Shown here: positions 45,473 to 55,119 of the stretch, one piece after another | Position numbering within the stretch: the first letter of the stretch is position 1 | Layout of the letters: each line of letters opens with the position of its first letter | From: CAVUCH01 sp963763095 | GTDB lineage: Bacteria; Acidobacteriota; Vicinamibacteria; Vicinamibacterales; JAENWD01 | Direction of reading: 5' to 3' | DNA: 64,000 nt | Assembly: GCA_963763095.1 (NCBI GenBank) | Contig: CAVXNR010000015.1 | Coordinates: 62,001 to 126,000, forward strand | Notes under the pieces: generated by a model | The model's input: only the letters and a program-made list of their open reading frames with translations | Told to the model about the DNA's origin: nothing | Databases searched by the model: none | Position numbers and translations under genes: made by a program

Positions 45473-45577
45473 ACTCCAGGCTCCAGGCTACAGCCTGCAG
45501 GCTGCAGAACTGTCGGGCCGGCGAGCCTTGAGCCCAACAGGCCGGCAGCCCGTAGTCTGCAGCCCGCCGCCTGATAA
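45473..45577. repeat. Inverted heptad array, CTCCAGG/CTGCAGG type
   Basis: Left arm CTCCAGG, CTCCAGG, CTACAGC, CTGCAGG, CTGCAGA; middle TCGGGCCGGCGAGCCTT; right arm GGCCGGC, AGCCCGT, AGTCTGC, AGCCCGC, CGCCTGA. It lies between the divergent alkB and esterase genes. Confidence 0.8.
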
Positions 45578-45616
45578 ATGTGAGCCGTTTGCATGCCGTC
45601 CGCCACGTCGACGCGT

Positions 45617-45622
45617 TATCAT
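45617..45622 (+). promoter_or_regulatory. Putative -10 element TATCAT, leaderless esterase transcript
   Basis: TATCAT is followed by eight bases and the ATG at 45631, with no ribosome-binding site resolved from a leader. Confidence 0.4.
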
Positions 45623-45630
45623 CAAAGGCT

Positions 45631-46641
45631 ATGCGCCCGTCCCGCATCCAACGCCGTGAACTGCTCGCGCTCGGCACGGTGTCTCCGCTGCTGTCGGCCG
45701 CCCTGGCGGCTCAGGCTGGGTCGTCTGCCTCGACGACCATCCCCGACGCGAGGCGTAGCGAGCTTTATGCGTTGCTCGGCAAACTGCCGGACCGGCATCG
45801 GCCTATCCGCAAAGACAAGATCAGCGAGGAGGAGCGGGACGGCTACGTCCTCGAGCGCTGGGTCTTCGACCTGAACGGCATCGAGCCAGTGCCCGCGTTC
45901 GTGGCGAGACCGCGGAACTCGACGGGCCGCGCACCCGCCGTCCTCTTCAACCACTCGCACGGGGGCGGCTACACCATCGGCAAGCAGGAGTTCGTGGACG
46001 GCCGCAGCTATCTGCAGCCCACGCCGTATGCGAAGGCGCTGACGGACCGCGGCTACATCGCTCTCTGCATCGATCATTGGGTGTTCGGCGAGCGCAGCCA
46101 CAGCACAGAGGCGGATACCTTCAAGGCCATGCTGTGGCACGGGCAGGTGCTCTGGGGCATGATGGTGTACGACAGCCTCCGGACGCTCGACATCCTGGCT
46201 GAACGACCCGATGTCGACCCTGAACGCATGGCTACGCTCGGCATCTCGATGGGCAGCACGATGGCCTGGTGGCTGGGCGCGCTCGATGAACGGGTCAGAG
46301 CCACGGTCGACATCTGCTGCCTCACGGATTTCGGGACCCTGCTTGCCAGGAAGGCGCTCCGGCTGCACGGCGTGTACTGCTATGTTCCATCTCTGCTCGA
46401 GCGTTTCACGACCGCCCAGATCAACGCGCTCATCGCGCCCCGGGCGCACCTCGGGCTGGCCGGCCTGCGGGATGAGTTGACGCCGGTCGAAGGGCTCGAC
46501 ATCATCGATCGTGCGCTGCAGCAGGTGTATGCCGAGGCAGGGCACCCCGAGCGCTGGAAACTGCTCCGGTACGATGTCGGCCACCAGGAAACGGCCGAAG
46601 GACGGCAGGAAATCCTCGCGTTTCTCCAGCGGTTCCTGTAG
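45631..46641 (+). CDS. Tat-exported alpha/beta-hydrolase (acetyl-xylan esterase/dienelactone-hydrolase-like)
   Basis: 336 residues. RIQRRELLALGTVSPLLSAA is a twin-arginine-type signal. The hydrolase fold shows the oxyanion strand PAVLFNHSHGGGYTIG, nucleophile elbow ATLGISMGSTMAWW (GxSxG), and a late His in YDVGHQETAEG; an Asp for the triad is probably that in DELTPVEGLD. This arrangement is close to the abhydrolase/AXE1 family acting on acylated polysaccharides or xenobiotic esters. Divergent from alkB. Confidence 0.85.
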   Translation: MRPSRIQRRELLALGTVSPLLSAALAAQAGSSASTTIPDARRSELYALLGKLPDRHRPIRKDKISEEERDGYVLERWVFDLNGIEPVPAFVARPRNSTGRAPAVLFNHSHGGGYTIGKQEFVDGRSYLQPTPYAKALTDRGYIALCIDHWVFGERSHSTEADTFKAMLWHGQVLWGMMVYDSLRTLDILAERPDVDPERMATLGISMGSTMAWWLGALDERVRATVDICCLTDFGTLLARKALRLHGVYCYVPSLLERFTTAQINALIAPRAHLGLAGLRDELTPVEGLDIIDRALQQVYAEAGHPERWKLLRYDVGHQETAEGRQEILAFLQRFL

Positions 46642-46777
46642 GCACCGTGCGGCCGCTCGCCGCGCACCGATCTGTGAACGGTGCGCGCGAGATACGCGTC
46701 CGCGCCCGCGCCCGTCCTTCGCATGATTTCGTAACGCCCGGATCCAGAACGCAGGGACCAACGGAGGCCCTCATCCG

Positions 46778-48163
46778 ATGACCATCGCACATCACAAGAG
46801 CGTCGCAATCCTCGTGGGGGGCGGTCCCGCGCCCGGGATCAACAGCGTCATCAGCGCGGCCACCATCCGGTGTGAGCTGGAAGGCGTCGAGGTCGTGGGC
46901 ATCCGCGACGGGTTCGAGTGGTTGATGCAGGGTAACATCGAGCGCACGACTCGTTTGACGACTGAGGCCGTGAGCCGCATCCACTTCAGGGGCGGATCCC
47001 ACATCGGCATCTCGCGGGCGAACCCGACCCTCGACCCCGAGCACCTGGAGCAGACGGTCATCTCGCTGCTCCGCCTGAACGTCTCGCAGCTGATCACGAT
47101 CGGGGGGGACGACACCGCCTACTCGGCGATGAAGCTCGAACAGAAGTCCCAGGGTCGCATCCGCGTGGTCCACGTGCCCAAGACGATCGACAACGATCTC
47201 GACCTGCCGCACTACGTGGACACGTTCGGCTTCCAGACGGCGCGGCACCACGGCGTCGAGATCATCAAGAACCTGATGGTCGATGCGAAGACGACCTCGC
47301 GGTGGTACTTCGTCATCGCGATGGGCCGGAAGGCGGGCCACCTCGCGCTGGGGATGGGGAAGGCGGCCGGAGCCACGCTCACGATGATCCCCGAGGAGTT
47401 CCCCGGGAAAACGGTTCGCCTGAAGACCCTGGTCGACACGCTGGCAGGAGCCATCATCAAGCGGCTCAGCTACGGCCGCCGCGAGGGCGTCGCAATCATT
47501 GCCGAGGGACTGGCGTTGCACATCGACCCTGCCGATCTGGCGCAGCTCGATGACGTCGAGCGCGACGATCACGGCAACGTGCGAATCGCGGAGCTGAACA
47601 TCGGAGAGATCCTCAAGCAGGAGGTCAGCAACCGCCTGAAGCAGTTCGGACTGCGAGCGACGCTCGTGGCCAAGAACATCGGGTACGAGCTGCGCTGCGC
47701 CGACCCGGTGCCCGCCGACATGGAGTACACGCGCGATCTGGGCTACTGCGCCGCCAAGTATCTGCTCTCCGGCGGTAATGGCGTCATGATCTCGATGCAG
47801 GGCGGCCACTTCGTGCCGATTCCTTTCGAGCAGCTGCTCGACCCCGCCACGGGACGTGCGCGCATCCGCATGGTAGACATCCGCTCGACGCGGTACGCGA
47901 TCGCGCGGCGCTACATGATCCGGCTCCGGCGTGATGACTTCAACGATCCGCACGAGCTCGCCAAGTTCGCAGCCACGGCGGGGCTCTCGCTGCAGGAGTT
48001 CCGCCAGGAGTTCGAGTACCTTGTCAACGACGAGCCACCCCCGGTGGTCTTCGACCCGGAGCTCGGCTTCGTCGAACAGGGGGAGGATCAGACGGAACCT
48101 GCCACCCACGGGAAGCGGGGAACGAAAGCTGCCGCTGAACACGGAGCTGAAACGGGATCGTAG
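46778..48163 (+). CDS. pfp: 6-phosphofructokinase, PPi-dependent type
   Basis: 461 residues. Nucleotide/PPi loop VAILVGGGPAPGINSVISAA; the diagnostic GGDDT (residues 109-113) has Asp where ATP-dependent enzymes have Gly, predicting pyrophosphate as phosphoryl donor. The catalytic loop is PKTIDNDLDLPHY (134-146), and MGRKAGHLALG with PEEFPG bind fructose 6-phosphate. The reaction is reversible and serves both glycolysis and gluconeogenesis. The C-terminus carries about 40 extra charged residues. Next to glcF (convergent), 13 bp apart. Confidence 0.92.
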   Translation: MTIAHHKSVAILVGGGPAPGINSVISAATIRCELEGVEVVGIRDGFEWLMQGNIERTTRLTTEAVSRIHFRGGSHIGISRANPTLDPEHLEQTVISLLRLNVSQLITIGGDDTAYSAMKLEQKSQGRIRVVHVPKTIDNDLDLPHYVDTFGFQTARHHGVEIIKNLMVDAKTTSRWYFVIAMGRKAGHLALGMGKAAGATLTMIPEEFPGKTVRLKTLVDTLAGAIIKRLSYGRREGVAIIAEGLALHIDPADLAQLDDVERDDHGNVRIAELNIGEILKQEVSNRLKQFGLRATLVAKNIGYELRCADPVPADMEYTRDLGYCAAKYLLSGGNGVMISMQGGHFVPIPFEQLLDPATGRARIRMVDIRSTRYAIARRYMIRLRRDDFNDPHELAKFAATAGLSLQEFRQEFEYLVNDEPPPVVFDPELGFVEQGEDQTEPATHGKRGTKAAAEHGAETGS

Positions 48164-48176
48164 AGCTTGTCCGGGT

Positions 48177-49433
48177 TCAGAGACGGCGATACGCGCGATC
48201 GAGCAGCTGCATCGTGTGAAGCACCGGTACGGCCGCACCGGAGCGGCCCAGGTGCGTGCTGATCTGCACCAGGCATCCAATGTTCCCGGCGGCCACGGCC
48301 TGCGCGCCGGTCGAGCGGATCGCCTGCGCCTTCCGTGCGCCGAGGTCCTGCGCCGTCGCCGGGTGCTCGATGTTGTAGAGGCCGGCCGACCCGCAGCAGA
48401 TCTCGCTGTCCGGAATCTCCACCACCTGCAGGTTCGATACGGCTGCGAGCAGCGCCCGTGGCGCTGTGCGGATGCCCTGGCCGTGCGCGAGATGACATGC
48501 GTCGTGGTACGCCACGGTCAACGGCTCGCGCAGAGGGGGCGGCCGCACGACACCGAGCTCGTGGAGGAACTCGGCCACGTCGCGCACCCGGGCTGAGAAG
48601 CGGCGCCCCTCGTCTTCCTGTGGGCTGCCGCGGAACACGTCGCCGTACTCCTTCATTGCCGAGCCGCACCCGGCCGCGTTAGTCACGACCGCATCCACAT
48701 CCTCGGGAAACGCGCCGAGCAGTGTGGCGGCTCGCGCTCGTGCCCGGCGCGCGTCGCCGGTGTGAAGCGCAAGCGCGCCGCAGCACCCCTGCCGCGCGGG
48801 CACGGCCACCTCCACGCCGTTTGCGGCCAGCACGCGCAGCGTCGCGTGGTTGATGTCGGGGTCGAGCACCTGCTGCACGCAACCCGCCAGCAGCGCCACG
48901 CGCGCGCGCCGCGGGCCGGTCGCTGGTACGATTGCGGGCAGAGGCGCTGCGGCCGGCAGGCGGTCCGGCAGCAGTGCGAGCATCGTGCGCAAGGCGGGTG
49001 GGAGCAGGGTCGCACCCGGCCTGACCATCCGCCCGAGTCGCGCCGAGATCCGGAAGAGCGCCGGCGACTCGAGCGTGCGCAGCAGGAATCCGCGCCGCAG
49101 CCGCTCGAGAAGCGAACGGCCCGTCTGCTCGGCCTCCGCCCGGAAGGGCACGAGCAACTCACCGTACTTGACCCCCGAGGGACACGCCGTCACGCACGCG
49201 AGGCATCCGAGGCAGCGGTCGATGTGAGGCAGCGCGTCGCCGAGCGGGAGGTCGCCCTCGAGCACCCCCTTCATGAGCACGATGCGTCCGCGCGGCGAGT
49301 CCATTTCCTCCCCGAGCACCTGGTACGTCGGGCAGGCAGGCAGGCAGAACCCACAGTGCACGCACGTCTCCACTGCGCGCGCCATCGCGGGCGCGTGGGG
49401 GTTCGCCGGATCTAGTGGAATCTGGTGTTGCAC
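48177..49433 (-). CDS. glcF: Glycolate oxidase iron-sulfur subunit
   Basis: 418 residues. Two 4Fe-4S ferredoxin motifs, CVHCGFCLPACP and CLGCLACVTACP, then two CCG domains (ACHLAHGQGI with CCGSAGLYN; GCVQQVLDPDIN with QGCCGALALH). It passes electrons from GlcD to the quinone pool. Last gene of glcD-glcE-glcF. GTG at 49433 (QHQIPLDPANP) is chosen as start; TTG at 49448 is possible. Confidence 0.92.
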   Translation of the reverse strand: MQHQIPLDPANPHAPAMARAVETCVHCGFCLPACPTYQVLGEEMDSPRGRIVLMKGVLEGDLPLGDALPHIDRCLGCLACVTACPSGVKYGELLVPFRAEAEQTGRSLLERLRRGFLLRTLESPALFRISARLGRMVRPGATLLPPALRTMLALLPDRLPAAAPLPAIVPATGPRRARVALLAGCVQQVLDPDINHATLRVLAANGVEVAVPARQGCCGALALHTGDARRARARAATLLGAFPEDVDAVVTNAAGCGSAMKEYGDVFRGSPQEDEGRRFSARVRDVAEFLHELGVVRPPPLREPLTVAYHDACHLAHGQGIRTAPRALLAAVSNLQVVEIPDSEICCGSAGLYNIEHPATAQDLGARKAQAIRSTGAQAVAAGNIGCLVQISTHLGRSGAAVPVLHTMQLLDRAYRRL

Positions 49434-49494
49434 GGGGAACCAGAGCAACCGTAATGCAGGGTGCGCAGGGTCGACTGCACGATGCGATCAAACA

Positions 49495-50562
49495 TCAGCT
49501 GAACCTCGCGTCCGGGTCCATGACGTGGCGTAACCGGTCCTCGAAGGCGTTCGGGCTCACTGCGCCGATGAAGCGCCTTCCGGGAGGGCCCAGCAGTACC
49601 TGGCCTTTGAGGTTCATCCCGCACAACAGGTCGGAGAGCGTGTCCAGCGAGTCGCGCCAGGCGACGAGCGCCAGGTTGCCGGCCACGGCATATCGCCGCA
49701 CCGCAGCGTAGGGAGCCATCGCCGCGTCCAGCGGAAGCAGCATCGGCGACGCGATCGGCACGCGCACGAGGGACGTGTCCCGCGGAGCCCACGCGAACTC
49801 CCGCGCATCCCGCCAGACGAGTGCATCATCGTCTCCCCAACGGATCTCGCTCGGTCCCCCGATCGCCTGCCGGAGAGCCGCCACCCGCGTCGCGAGCGCC
49901 TCGCGAAATCCGCCGAGCCGCAGCCACACGGTTCCAGGCGGCTCGACGTCGAGCGCTTCGAGATCGAAGCGGGCGCGCTGGACGGCGGCCACGATGGTAG
50001 TCGCCGACGCGAGGTCTGTGCCATCCACCCGTACGGTGACGTGCGCTTCTGCGGCAGGGAACACCTTGAAGGACAGCTCGGCGAGGATGCCGAGCGTTCC
50101 GCAGCTGCCCACGAGCCCCTGGTGGAGCAGGAACCCCGCGGCGTTCTTCACCACCTTGCCGCCGCTGCGCGTCAGTCTCCCGCGCCCGTCCACGATGCGT
50201 GCGCCAATCAGGAAGTCACGTGCCCCGCCGTAGCGATAGCGGCACGATCCGTTCACGCCCGCCGCCACGGTGCCGCCGAGCGTCGCCCCCGCCCTGGCAA
50301 ACGGCGGATCGAATGGCAGGTACTGTCCGTGCTGCGCGAGCAGACGCTCGATGTCCGAGATCCGCGTGCCCGCGAGCGCCGTGAACGTGCACTCCTCGGG
50401 CGTGTGCTCGACGATGCCGGCGAGCGCGGTGAGGTCCAGAGTGGGCGTATCTCCGAGGGCGCCTGATAGCGCAGTCTTGGTGCCCCCACCGCGAACCCGG
50501 AGTCGCGGATGTTCGGGGACCAGCGCTTCGAGCGCGGCAATCGAGCCCGGCTGCAGGATCAT
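49495..50562 (-). CDS. glcE: Glycolate oxidase FAD-binding subunit
   Basis: 355 residues, a shortened PCMH-type FAD protein: RLRVRGGGTKTALSGALGD, FDPPFARAGATLGGTVAAGV, RDFLIGARIVDGRGRLTRSG, GKVVKNAAGFLLHQGLVGSCGTLG, all as in GlcE. ATG at 50562 overlaps the glcD stop by 4 bp (ATGA). The frame is open upstream inside glcD but is not family-like there. It works with GlcD and GlcF in a membrane-associated complex oxidising glycolate (or D-lactate) to the keto acid. Confidence 0.92.
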   Translation of the reverse strand: MILQPGSIAALEALVPEHPRLRVRGGGTKTALSGALGDTPTLDLTALAGIVEHTPEECTFTALAGTRISDIERLLAQHGQYLPFDPPFARAGATLGGTVAAGVNGSCRYRYGGARDFLIGARIVDGRGRLTRSGGKVVKNAAGFLLHQGLVGSCGTLGILAELSFKVFPAAEAHVTVRVDGTDLASATTIVAAVQRARFDLEALDVEPPGTVWLRLGGFREALATRVAALRQAIGGPSEIRWGDDDALVWRDAREFAWAPRDTSLVRVPIASPMLLPLDAAMAPYAAVRRYAVAGNLALVAWRDSLDTLSDLLCGMNLKGQVLLGPPGRRFIGAVSPNAFEDRLRHVMDPDARFS

Positions 50563-52005
50563 GCGCGTGAGATGACGCCGGCACGTTCGAGCGGGTGCAG
50601 GCCGTGGGAGAGGCTCTCGCCCGCAGGCGCCGCGAGCTTCTTGCCGGTGTTGGCAATCCCGTGCGGATCCATCGCGAGACGGATCCGCCGCATGCAGTCG
50701 AGATCGGCCTCGCTGTACATCTCGCCGAGGAATTGCAGCTTCTCGAGCCCGACGCCGTGCTCGCCGGTGATCGATCCGCCCAGGCGGATGCACAGGCGCA
50801 GGATCTGCGCGGCCAGGATCTCCGCGCGATCGTGGGCGCCGGCCTCACGGCCGTCGTAGAGGATGAGCGGGTGGAGGTTGCCGTCTCCGGCGTGGAAGAC
50901 GTTTGCCACACGGATGCCGTGAGCTTGCGACAGTTCTTCGATGGTCGCCAGCGCCTCGCCCAGGCGGGCACGCGGGACGACCCCATCCTGCACGATGAAA
51001 TCAGGACTGAGGCGTCCGACCGCCGAGAATGCGCACTTGCGGCCCTTCCAGATCCGGGCGCGGTCGTTTTCGTCGGCGGCGACACGTGTGTGCGCTGCCC
51101 CGGATGCCGCGAGGATTTGCATTAGCCGCTCGAACTCCACGGCAACCTGACCGTCTTCGCCCTCGAGCTCCACGATGAGGACGGCCGCCGCCCCGGTGGG
51201 GTAGCCCGCCTGCACGGCTGCCTCGGCGGCGTCCATCGCGAGGCGGTCCATGATCTCCATCGCGCCCGGCAGCAGGCCCGACTCGATCACGCGCGACACG
51301 GCATCACCCGCCGCCTGCAGGCTTGCATAGGCGGCGAGGACGGTGCGATAGCCGGCGGGCCGGGCGACGAGGCGCAGCGTGATCTCGAGCGCGATGCCGA
51401 AGAGGCCTTCCGATCCCACGAACAGACCGCCGAGGTCCGCGCCCGCCTGCTCGAGGCTGTCGCCCCCGAGCGTAGCGATGGTGCCGTCACCCAGCACGAC
51501 GCGCATCCCGAGCACGTGGTTGGCCGTCATCCCGTGTCGGAAGCAATGCGCGCCCCCTGAGTTGAACGCTACGTTGCCGCCAATCGTACAGACCGACTGG
51601 CTCGAGGGGTCCGGGGCGTAGTACAACCCGTGCGGCGCCGCCAGATGCGGTGACCGCCAGGTTTACGACGCCGGGTTGGACGACGGCGAGTCGGGCCGCC
51701 GGGTCGAACCGCAGCACGCGGTTCATACGGTTCAGGGCGATCACGATGCCGTCTTCGACCGGTACGGCGCCCCCCGAGAGGCTGGTGCCGCTGCCACGGG
51801 CCATGAACGGAACGCGCGCCGCGTGACAGGCGCGCACGGTCCCGATGATCTCGTCAGCCGACTCGGCGAGCACCACGGCACGAGGCCGCGCGCGGTAGGC
51901 CGTCAAACCATCGGACTCGTAGGCCGTCAGGGCACCGGCGCGCGTGAGCAGCCGATCGGCCGGGACTAGTCGCGCGAGCGCCCGAAGAAGGTCCTCACGG
52001 TCCAT
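50559..52005 (-). CDS. glcD: Glycolate oxidase subunit D (FAD-linked), frame break inside
   Basis: About 481 residues when repaired. N-terminal PCMH FAD domain: AVVLAESADEIIGTVRACHA, PFMARGSGTSLSGGAVP, RLAVVQPGVVNLAVTAS. One extra G at about 51643 breaks the frame. The next frame resumes YYAPDPSSQSVCTIGGNVAF, then NSGGAHCFRHGMTANHVLG, and the FAD-oxidase C-terminal domain ending in SITGEHGVGLEKLQFLGEMY and MDPHGIANTGKKL. It is the catalytic dehydrogenase. A TATAGT box 5 nt before the ATG implies a leaderless message. Divergent from a lactate/glycolate permease. Confidence 0.92.
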
Positions 52006-52010
52006 GCCCC

Positions 52011-52016
52011 ACTATA
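52011..52016 (-). promoter_or_regulatory. Putative -10 element TATAGT, leaderless glcD transcript
   Basis: On the minus strand TATAGT is followed by GGGGC and the ATG of glcD at 52005. The 27-bp inverted repeat at 52029-52092 begins 13 bp upstream, covering the -35 position, so a regulator bound there could control glcDEF. Confidence 0.55.
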
Positions 52017-52028
52017 CTGCGCCCCACA

Positions 52029-52092
52029 GATGCAATTGAGATCGGGAGGTGTTTGCAGAAATCGACAAACACCTCCCGATCTCAATTGCATC
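52029..52092. promoter_or_regulatory. Perfect 27-bp inverted repeat between divergent glcD and permease genes
   Basis: Left arm 52029-52055 begins GATGCAATTGAGATCGGGAG and right arm 52066-52092 is its exact reverse complement, with a 10-base spacer (CAGAAATCGA). It is far more perfect than other repeats in the window and of unrelated sequence. Position suggests an operator or attenuating hairpin for both transcripts. The GGGAGG in the stem resembles a ribosome-binding site that would be sequestered in permease mRNA. Confidence 0.7.
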
Positions 52093-52121
52093 AATTGCCT
52101 GACGTGGAGCCGGAGCTTACG

Positions 52122-53762
52122 ATGAGCTGGACGCAGACCTACGATCCACTCGGCCACGCCTGGCTGTCGACGGTGTGCGCTGCGTTGCCCATCGTCGCGC
52201 TGCTCGGCTCGCTTGCGTTCCTGCGCCTGCGGGCGCACACGGCAGCGCTGATCGGGCTCGGCACGTCGGTCCTCATGGCTACGGCGGCGTTCGGCATGCC
52301 GCTCAGCATGGCCGTGGCGAGCGCGGCGTACGGCGCCGCCTTCGGGCTGCTGCCCATCGGCTGGATCGTGCTGAACGTCATCTTCCTGTACCAGCTGACG
52401 GCCGAACGCGGACTCTTCGCCACGCTGCGCCAGAGCATCACGCACGTGACGACGGATGCGCGGCTGCAGCTGCTGCTGGTGGCGTTTGCCTTCGGTGCGT
52501 TCTTCGAGGGCGCCGCCGGGTTCGGCACGCCCGTCGCCGTGACCGGCGCGCTGCTCATCGGCCTGGGCTTCGCGCCGCTGGCGGCATCGGGCCTCTCGCT
52601 CATCGCCAACACCGCGCCGGTGGCATTCGGAGCCCTCGGCACACCGCTCATCGCGCTCAGCGCGGTGAGCGGACTCGACCTCCACGCCTTGAGCGGCATG
52701 GTGGGCCGGCAGCTCCCGTTCTTCTCGGTGCTCGTGCCGTTCTGGCTGGTCGCCGCCTTCGCTGGATGGCGCGGGATGCTTGGAATCTGGCCGGCGATCC
52801 TCATGGCCGGCGTGCCATTTGCCGCACTGCAGTTCCTCGTCTCGAACCTGCACGGACCCTGGCTCGTCGATGTCGTCGCCTCGATCACTTCGATGGCCGC
52901 GCTCGTGCTCTTCCTGCGCGTTTGGCACCCGCGGGACGGCTGGGCCCCTGGCGGACGCATTGGCACGCGGATGGACGAGGGCGCGGCCATGCCTCTGCCG
53001 ACAGAGGTCATCCGCGCATGGATCCCGTGGATCATCCTGAGCGTCGTCGTGTTCGTGTGGGGGCTGCCGTACATCAAGGGCGCACTCGACGCATGGACGA
53101 CGGTGCGCGTTCCTGTTCCCGGGCTGCACAACCTGGTGCTGCGCGTGCCTCCCGTGGTGCCCGATCCCGCGCCCGAGACCGCCGTCTTCGCGCTGTCGTG
53201 GGCGTCCGCGACCGGCACCGGCATCTTCGTCGCGGCGATCCTCGCAGGGCTTGGCATGGGGTGCTCGCCCACAGATCTGGCGCGCACGTACTGGCGCACC
53301 GTACGCCTGGTGCGCATGTCGCTGCTGACCATCGCCGCCATGCTGGCGCTCGGCTTCACGACGCGCTACGCGGGGCTTGATGCGACGCTTGGACTCGCGT
53401 TCGCCGACACCGGCGTGCTCTATCCATTCTTCGGCACGATGCTCGGGTGGCTCGGCGTGGCGCTGACCGGGTCGGACACATCGTCGAACGTGCTGTTCGG
53501 GAGTCTGCAGCGCATCACGGCCGAGCAGCTGGGGATCAATCCCGTCCTGATGGCTGCCGCCAACAGCTCAGGCGGCGTGATGGGCAAGATGATCGATGCC
53601 CAGAGCATCGTCGTGGCAAGCACCGCCACCCGCTGGTATGGGCACGAGGGCGACATCCTCCGCTACGTGTTCTGGCACAGCCTCGCCCTGGCAGCGCTCG
53701 TGGGATGCGTCGTGATGCTGGAGGCCTACGTGTGGCCGTTCTCCGGACTCGTCGGCTGGTGA
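52122..53762 (+). CDS. L-lactate permease family transporter (LctP/GlcA type)
   Basis: 546 residues with about 13 membrane spans. Signatures: FGAFFEGAAGFGTPVAVTGA, LIANTAPVAFGALGTPLIAL and GWLGVALTGSDTSSNVLFGS, typical of the lactate permease family, whose members LldP and GlcA carry lactate and glycolate with protons. ATG at 52122 (MSWTQTYDPLG) is the conserved start. Sharing an intergenic region with glcD, it is likely co-regulated and supplies the substrate of GlcDEF. Confidence 0.93.
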   Translation: MSWTQTYDPLGHAWLSTVCAALPIVALLGSLAFLRLRAHTAALIGLGTSVLMATAAFGMPLSMAVASAAYGAAFGLLPIGWIVLNVIFLYQLTAERGLFATLRQSITHVTTDARLQLLLVAFAFGAFFEGAAGFGTPVAVTGALLIGLGFAPLAASGLSLIANTAPVAFGALGTPLIALSAVSGLDLHALSGMVGRQLPFFSVLVPFWLVAAFAGWRGMLGIWPAILMAGVPFAALQFLVSNLHGPWLVDVVASITSMAALVLFLRVWHPRDGWAPGGRIGTRMDEGAAMPLPTEVIRAWIPWIILSVVVFVWGLPYIKGALDAWTTVRVPVPGLHNLVLRVPPVVPDPAPETAVFALSWASATGTGIFVAAILAGLGMGCSPTDLARTYWRTVRLVRMSLLTIAAMLALGFTTRYAGLDATLGLAFADTGVLYPFFGTMLGWLGVALTGSDTSSNVLFGSLQRITAEQLGINPVLMAAANSSGGVMGKMIDAQSIVVASTATRWYGHEGDILRYVFWHSLALAALVGCVVMLEAYVWPFSGLVGW

Positions 53763-53848
53763 CGTCGCTTGTGACGCCGGCGGGTTACAAGCCGGCACAC
53801 GCCTCGCATTGACGACTCCGCGTACGTAGACAGCAACTGCTCTTCGCG

Positions 53849-54486
53849 GTGAGTGGCGCCACCGTCGCCGCCTTCGCCGCGCTCGCGCGATCGGTCGCCC
53901 GACGCGACACCCGTGCGCAGGACCACCGGTTTCGGAGGTCGGTCGTAGCCAGCCAGGGCCCGGTGGATCGCGCGGTCGCGAAAGCGGTTGGCCCACTCGG
54001 CAAGGAATGGCTCCATGCGCCGATCGCGCTGGTCATCGCCCTTGTGCTCTGGCAGCGCGGTGCGGGCCGGCGAGCGGCGCCTCCGCTGATGGCTTCGATC
54101 AGCGCCGAACTCGTAAACCGCCTGTGCGAGCGCACGCTGCACATCCGCCAGCCGCCGCCCGGCAAGAAGGAGAACCGGCACAAGCCAAGCTTCCCGAGTG
54201 GCCATGCGCTTGAAACCGCCGCGGTGGCCCTGGCGAGCAGCTACGTGCTGGCGAGGCAAGGGGTGGTGCCTGCGGCCCCTTCGGCCGTTGTCGCCGTCGC
54301 TCTCGCAGCAGCATCCGGCGGCGGCCGCGTATACCTCGACCGCCACTGGGCGTCGGACAGCGTGGGCGGATACCTGCTGGCATCGGCATCGCTGCCGCGT
54401 GCGGCGCGCTCTACGAGACGGCGGCGGACCAGCGCTCAGTCCGGCCGGGCGCCTTCGGCAGCAATCTGCAGCCGCAGTCCGCTTGA
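53849..54486 (+). CDS. PAP2-family membrane phosphatase, frame break near 3' end
   Basis: About 211 residues. The PAP2 motifs are compact: KPSFPSGHALETAAVAL (PSGH) and GGRVYLDRHWASDSVGGYLL (SRxxxxxHxxxD variant with GRVYLDRHWASD), with hydrophobic segments between. It would dephosphorylate lipid phosphates such as undecaprenyl diphosphate or phosphatidate at the membrane. At about 54379 one G is missing; the next frame reads GIGIAAACGALYETAADQRS and ends at 54486, while the uncorrected frame turns Arg-rich. The 3' end overlaps the convergent HAD gene. Confidence 0.82.
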
Positions 54487-55119
54487 CGCGTTCGGCGGCG
54501 CGACCTGAATGAGTCGCAAGTCTCGAACGAGCGCGTCGCAGTCGTGGAGCTCCGCATAGGTCGTCAACATCCCGATCACTCTGGCACCCGCCGCCCGACC
54601 GGCCTGCACGCCGGCCGGTGTGTCCTCCACGACCACGCATCGCGCGGGCTCGACACCCAATGCATGCGCGGCTCGCCGGTATCCTTCGGGATCCGGCTTT
54701 CCGATCTGAACGTCGGCCGCTCCGATGAGCAGCCGCGGCACCGGCAGCCCGACCCCCGCGACGCGCCGGCGCGCGATCTCCGCGTCAGCCGATGTCACGA
54801 TCGCCCACCGTGCGGCTGGGAGCGCGTGGAGGAGCGAGGCCGCACCGGCCACAGCCGTTTCGCCCCCGTGCTCCCGCGCCTCCTCTTCCTCTTCCGCGTC
54901 GAGCTGCGCGGCTTCCTCCGGCGTGGCGAACTGCGGGGCCACGAGCTGCATCGTCTCGAGCGTGCGGCGCCCGTGTGCGACCGCAAGGATGGCAGTCGCC
55001 GACACACCGCGCCGTTCCGCCCATCGCAGCCACATGCGCTCGACCAGCGCGCGCGAGTCGACGAGGGTGCCATCCATGTCGAACAGGACGGCGTCGCAGT
55101 CGAGAACCACTGGAGGCAT
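54436..55119 (-). CDS. HAD-superfamily sugar/glycerol-phosphatase
   Basis: 227 residues. Motif I DCDAVLFDMDGTLVDSRAL (nucleophile DxD), motif II VTSADAEIARRR, motif III GKPDPEGYRRAAHALG and motif IV VVVEDTPAGVQAGRAAG. The helical cap between motifs I and II is of the beta-phosphoglucomutase-like type. It is closest to small sugar-phosphate or glycerol-phosphate phosphatases. ATG 55119 (MPPVVLDCDAVLF) is chosen; the frame is open further upstream without family features. Confidence 0.87.
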   Translation of the reverse strand: MPPVVLDCDAVLFDMDGTLVDSRALVERMWLRWAERRGVSATAILAVAHGRRTLETMQLVAPQFATPEEAAQLDAEEEEEAREHGGETAVAGAASLLHALPAARWAIVTSADAEIARRRVAGVGLPVPRLLIGAADVQIGKPDPEGYRRAAHALGVEPARCVVVEDTPAGVQAGRAAGARVIGMLTTYAELHDCDALVRDLRLIQVAPPNASSGLRLQIAAEGARPD

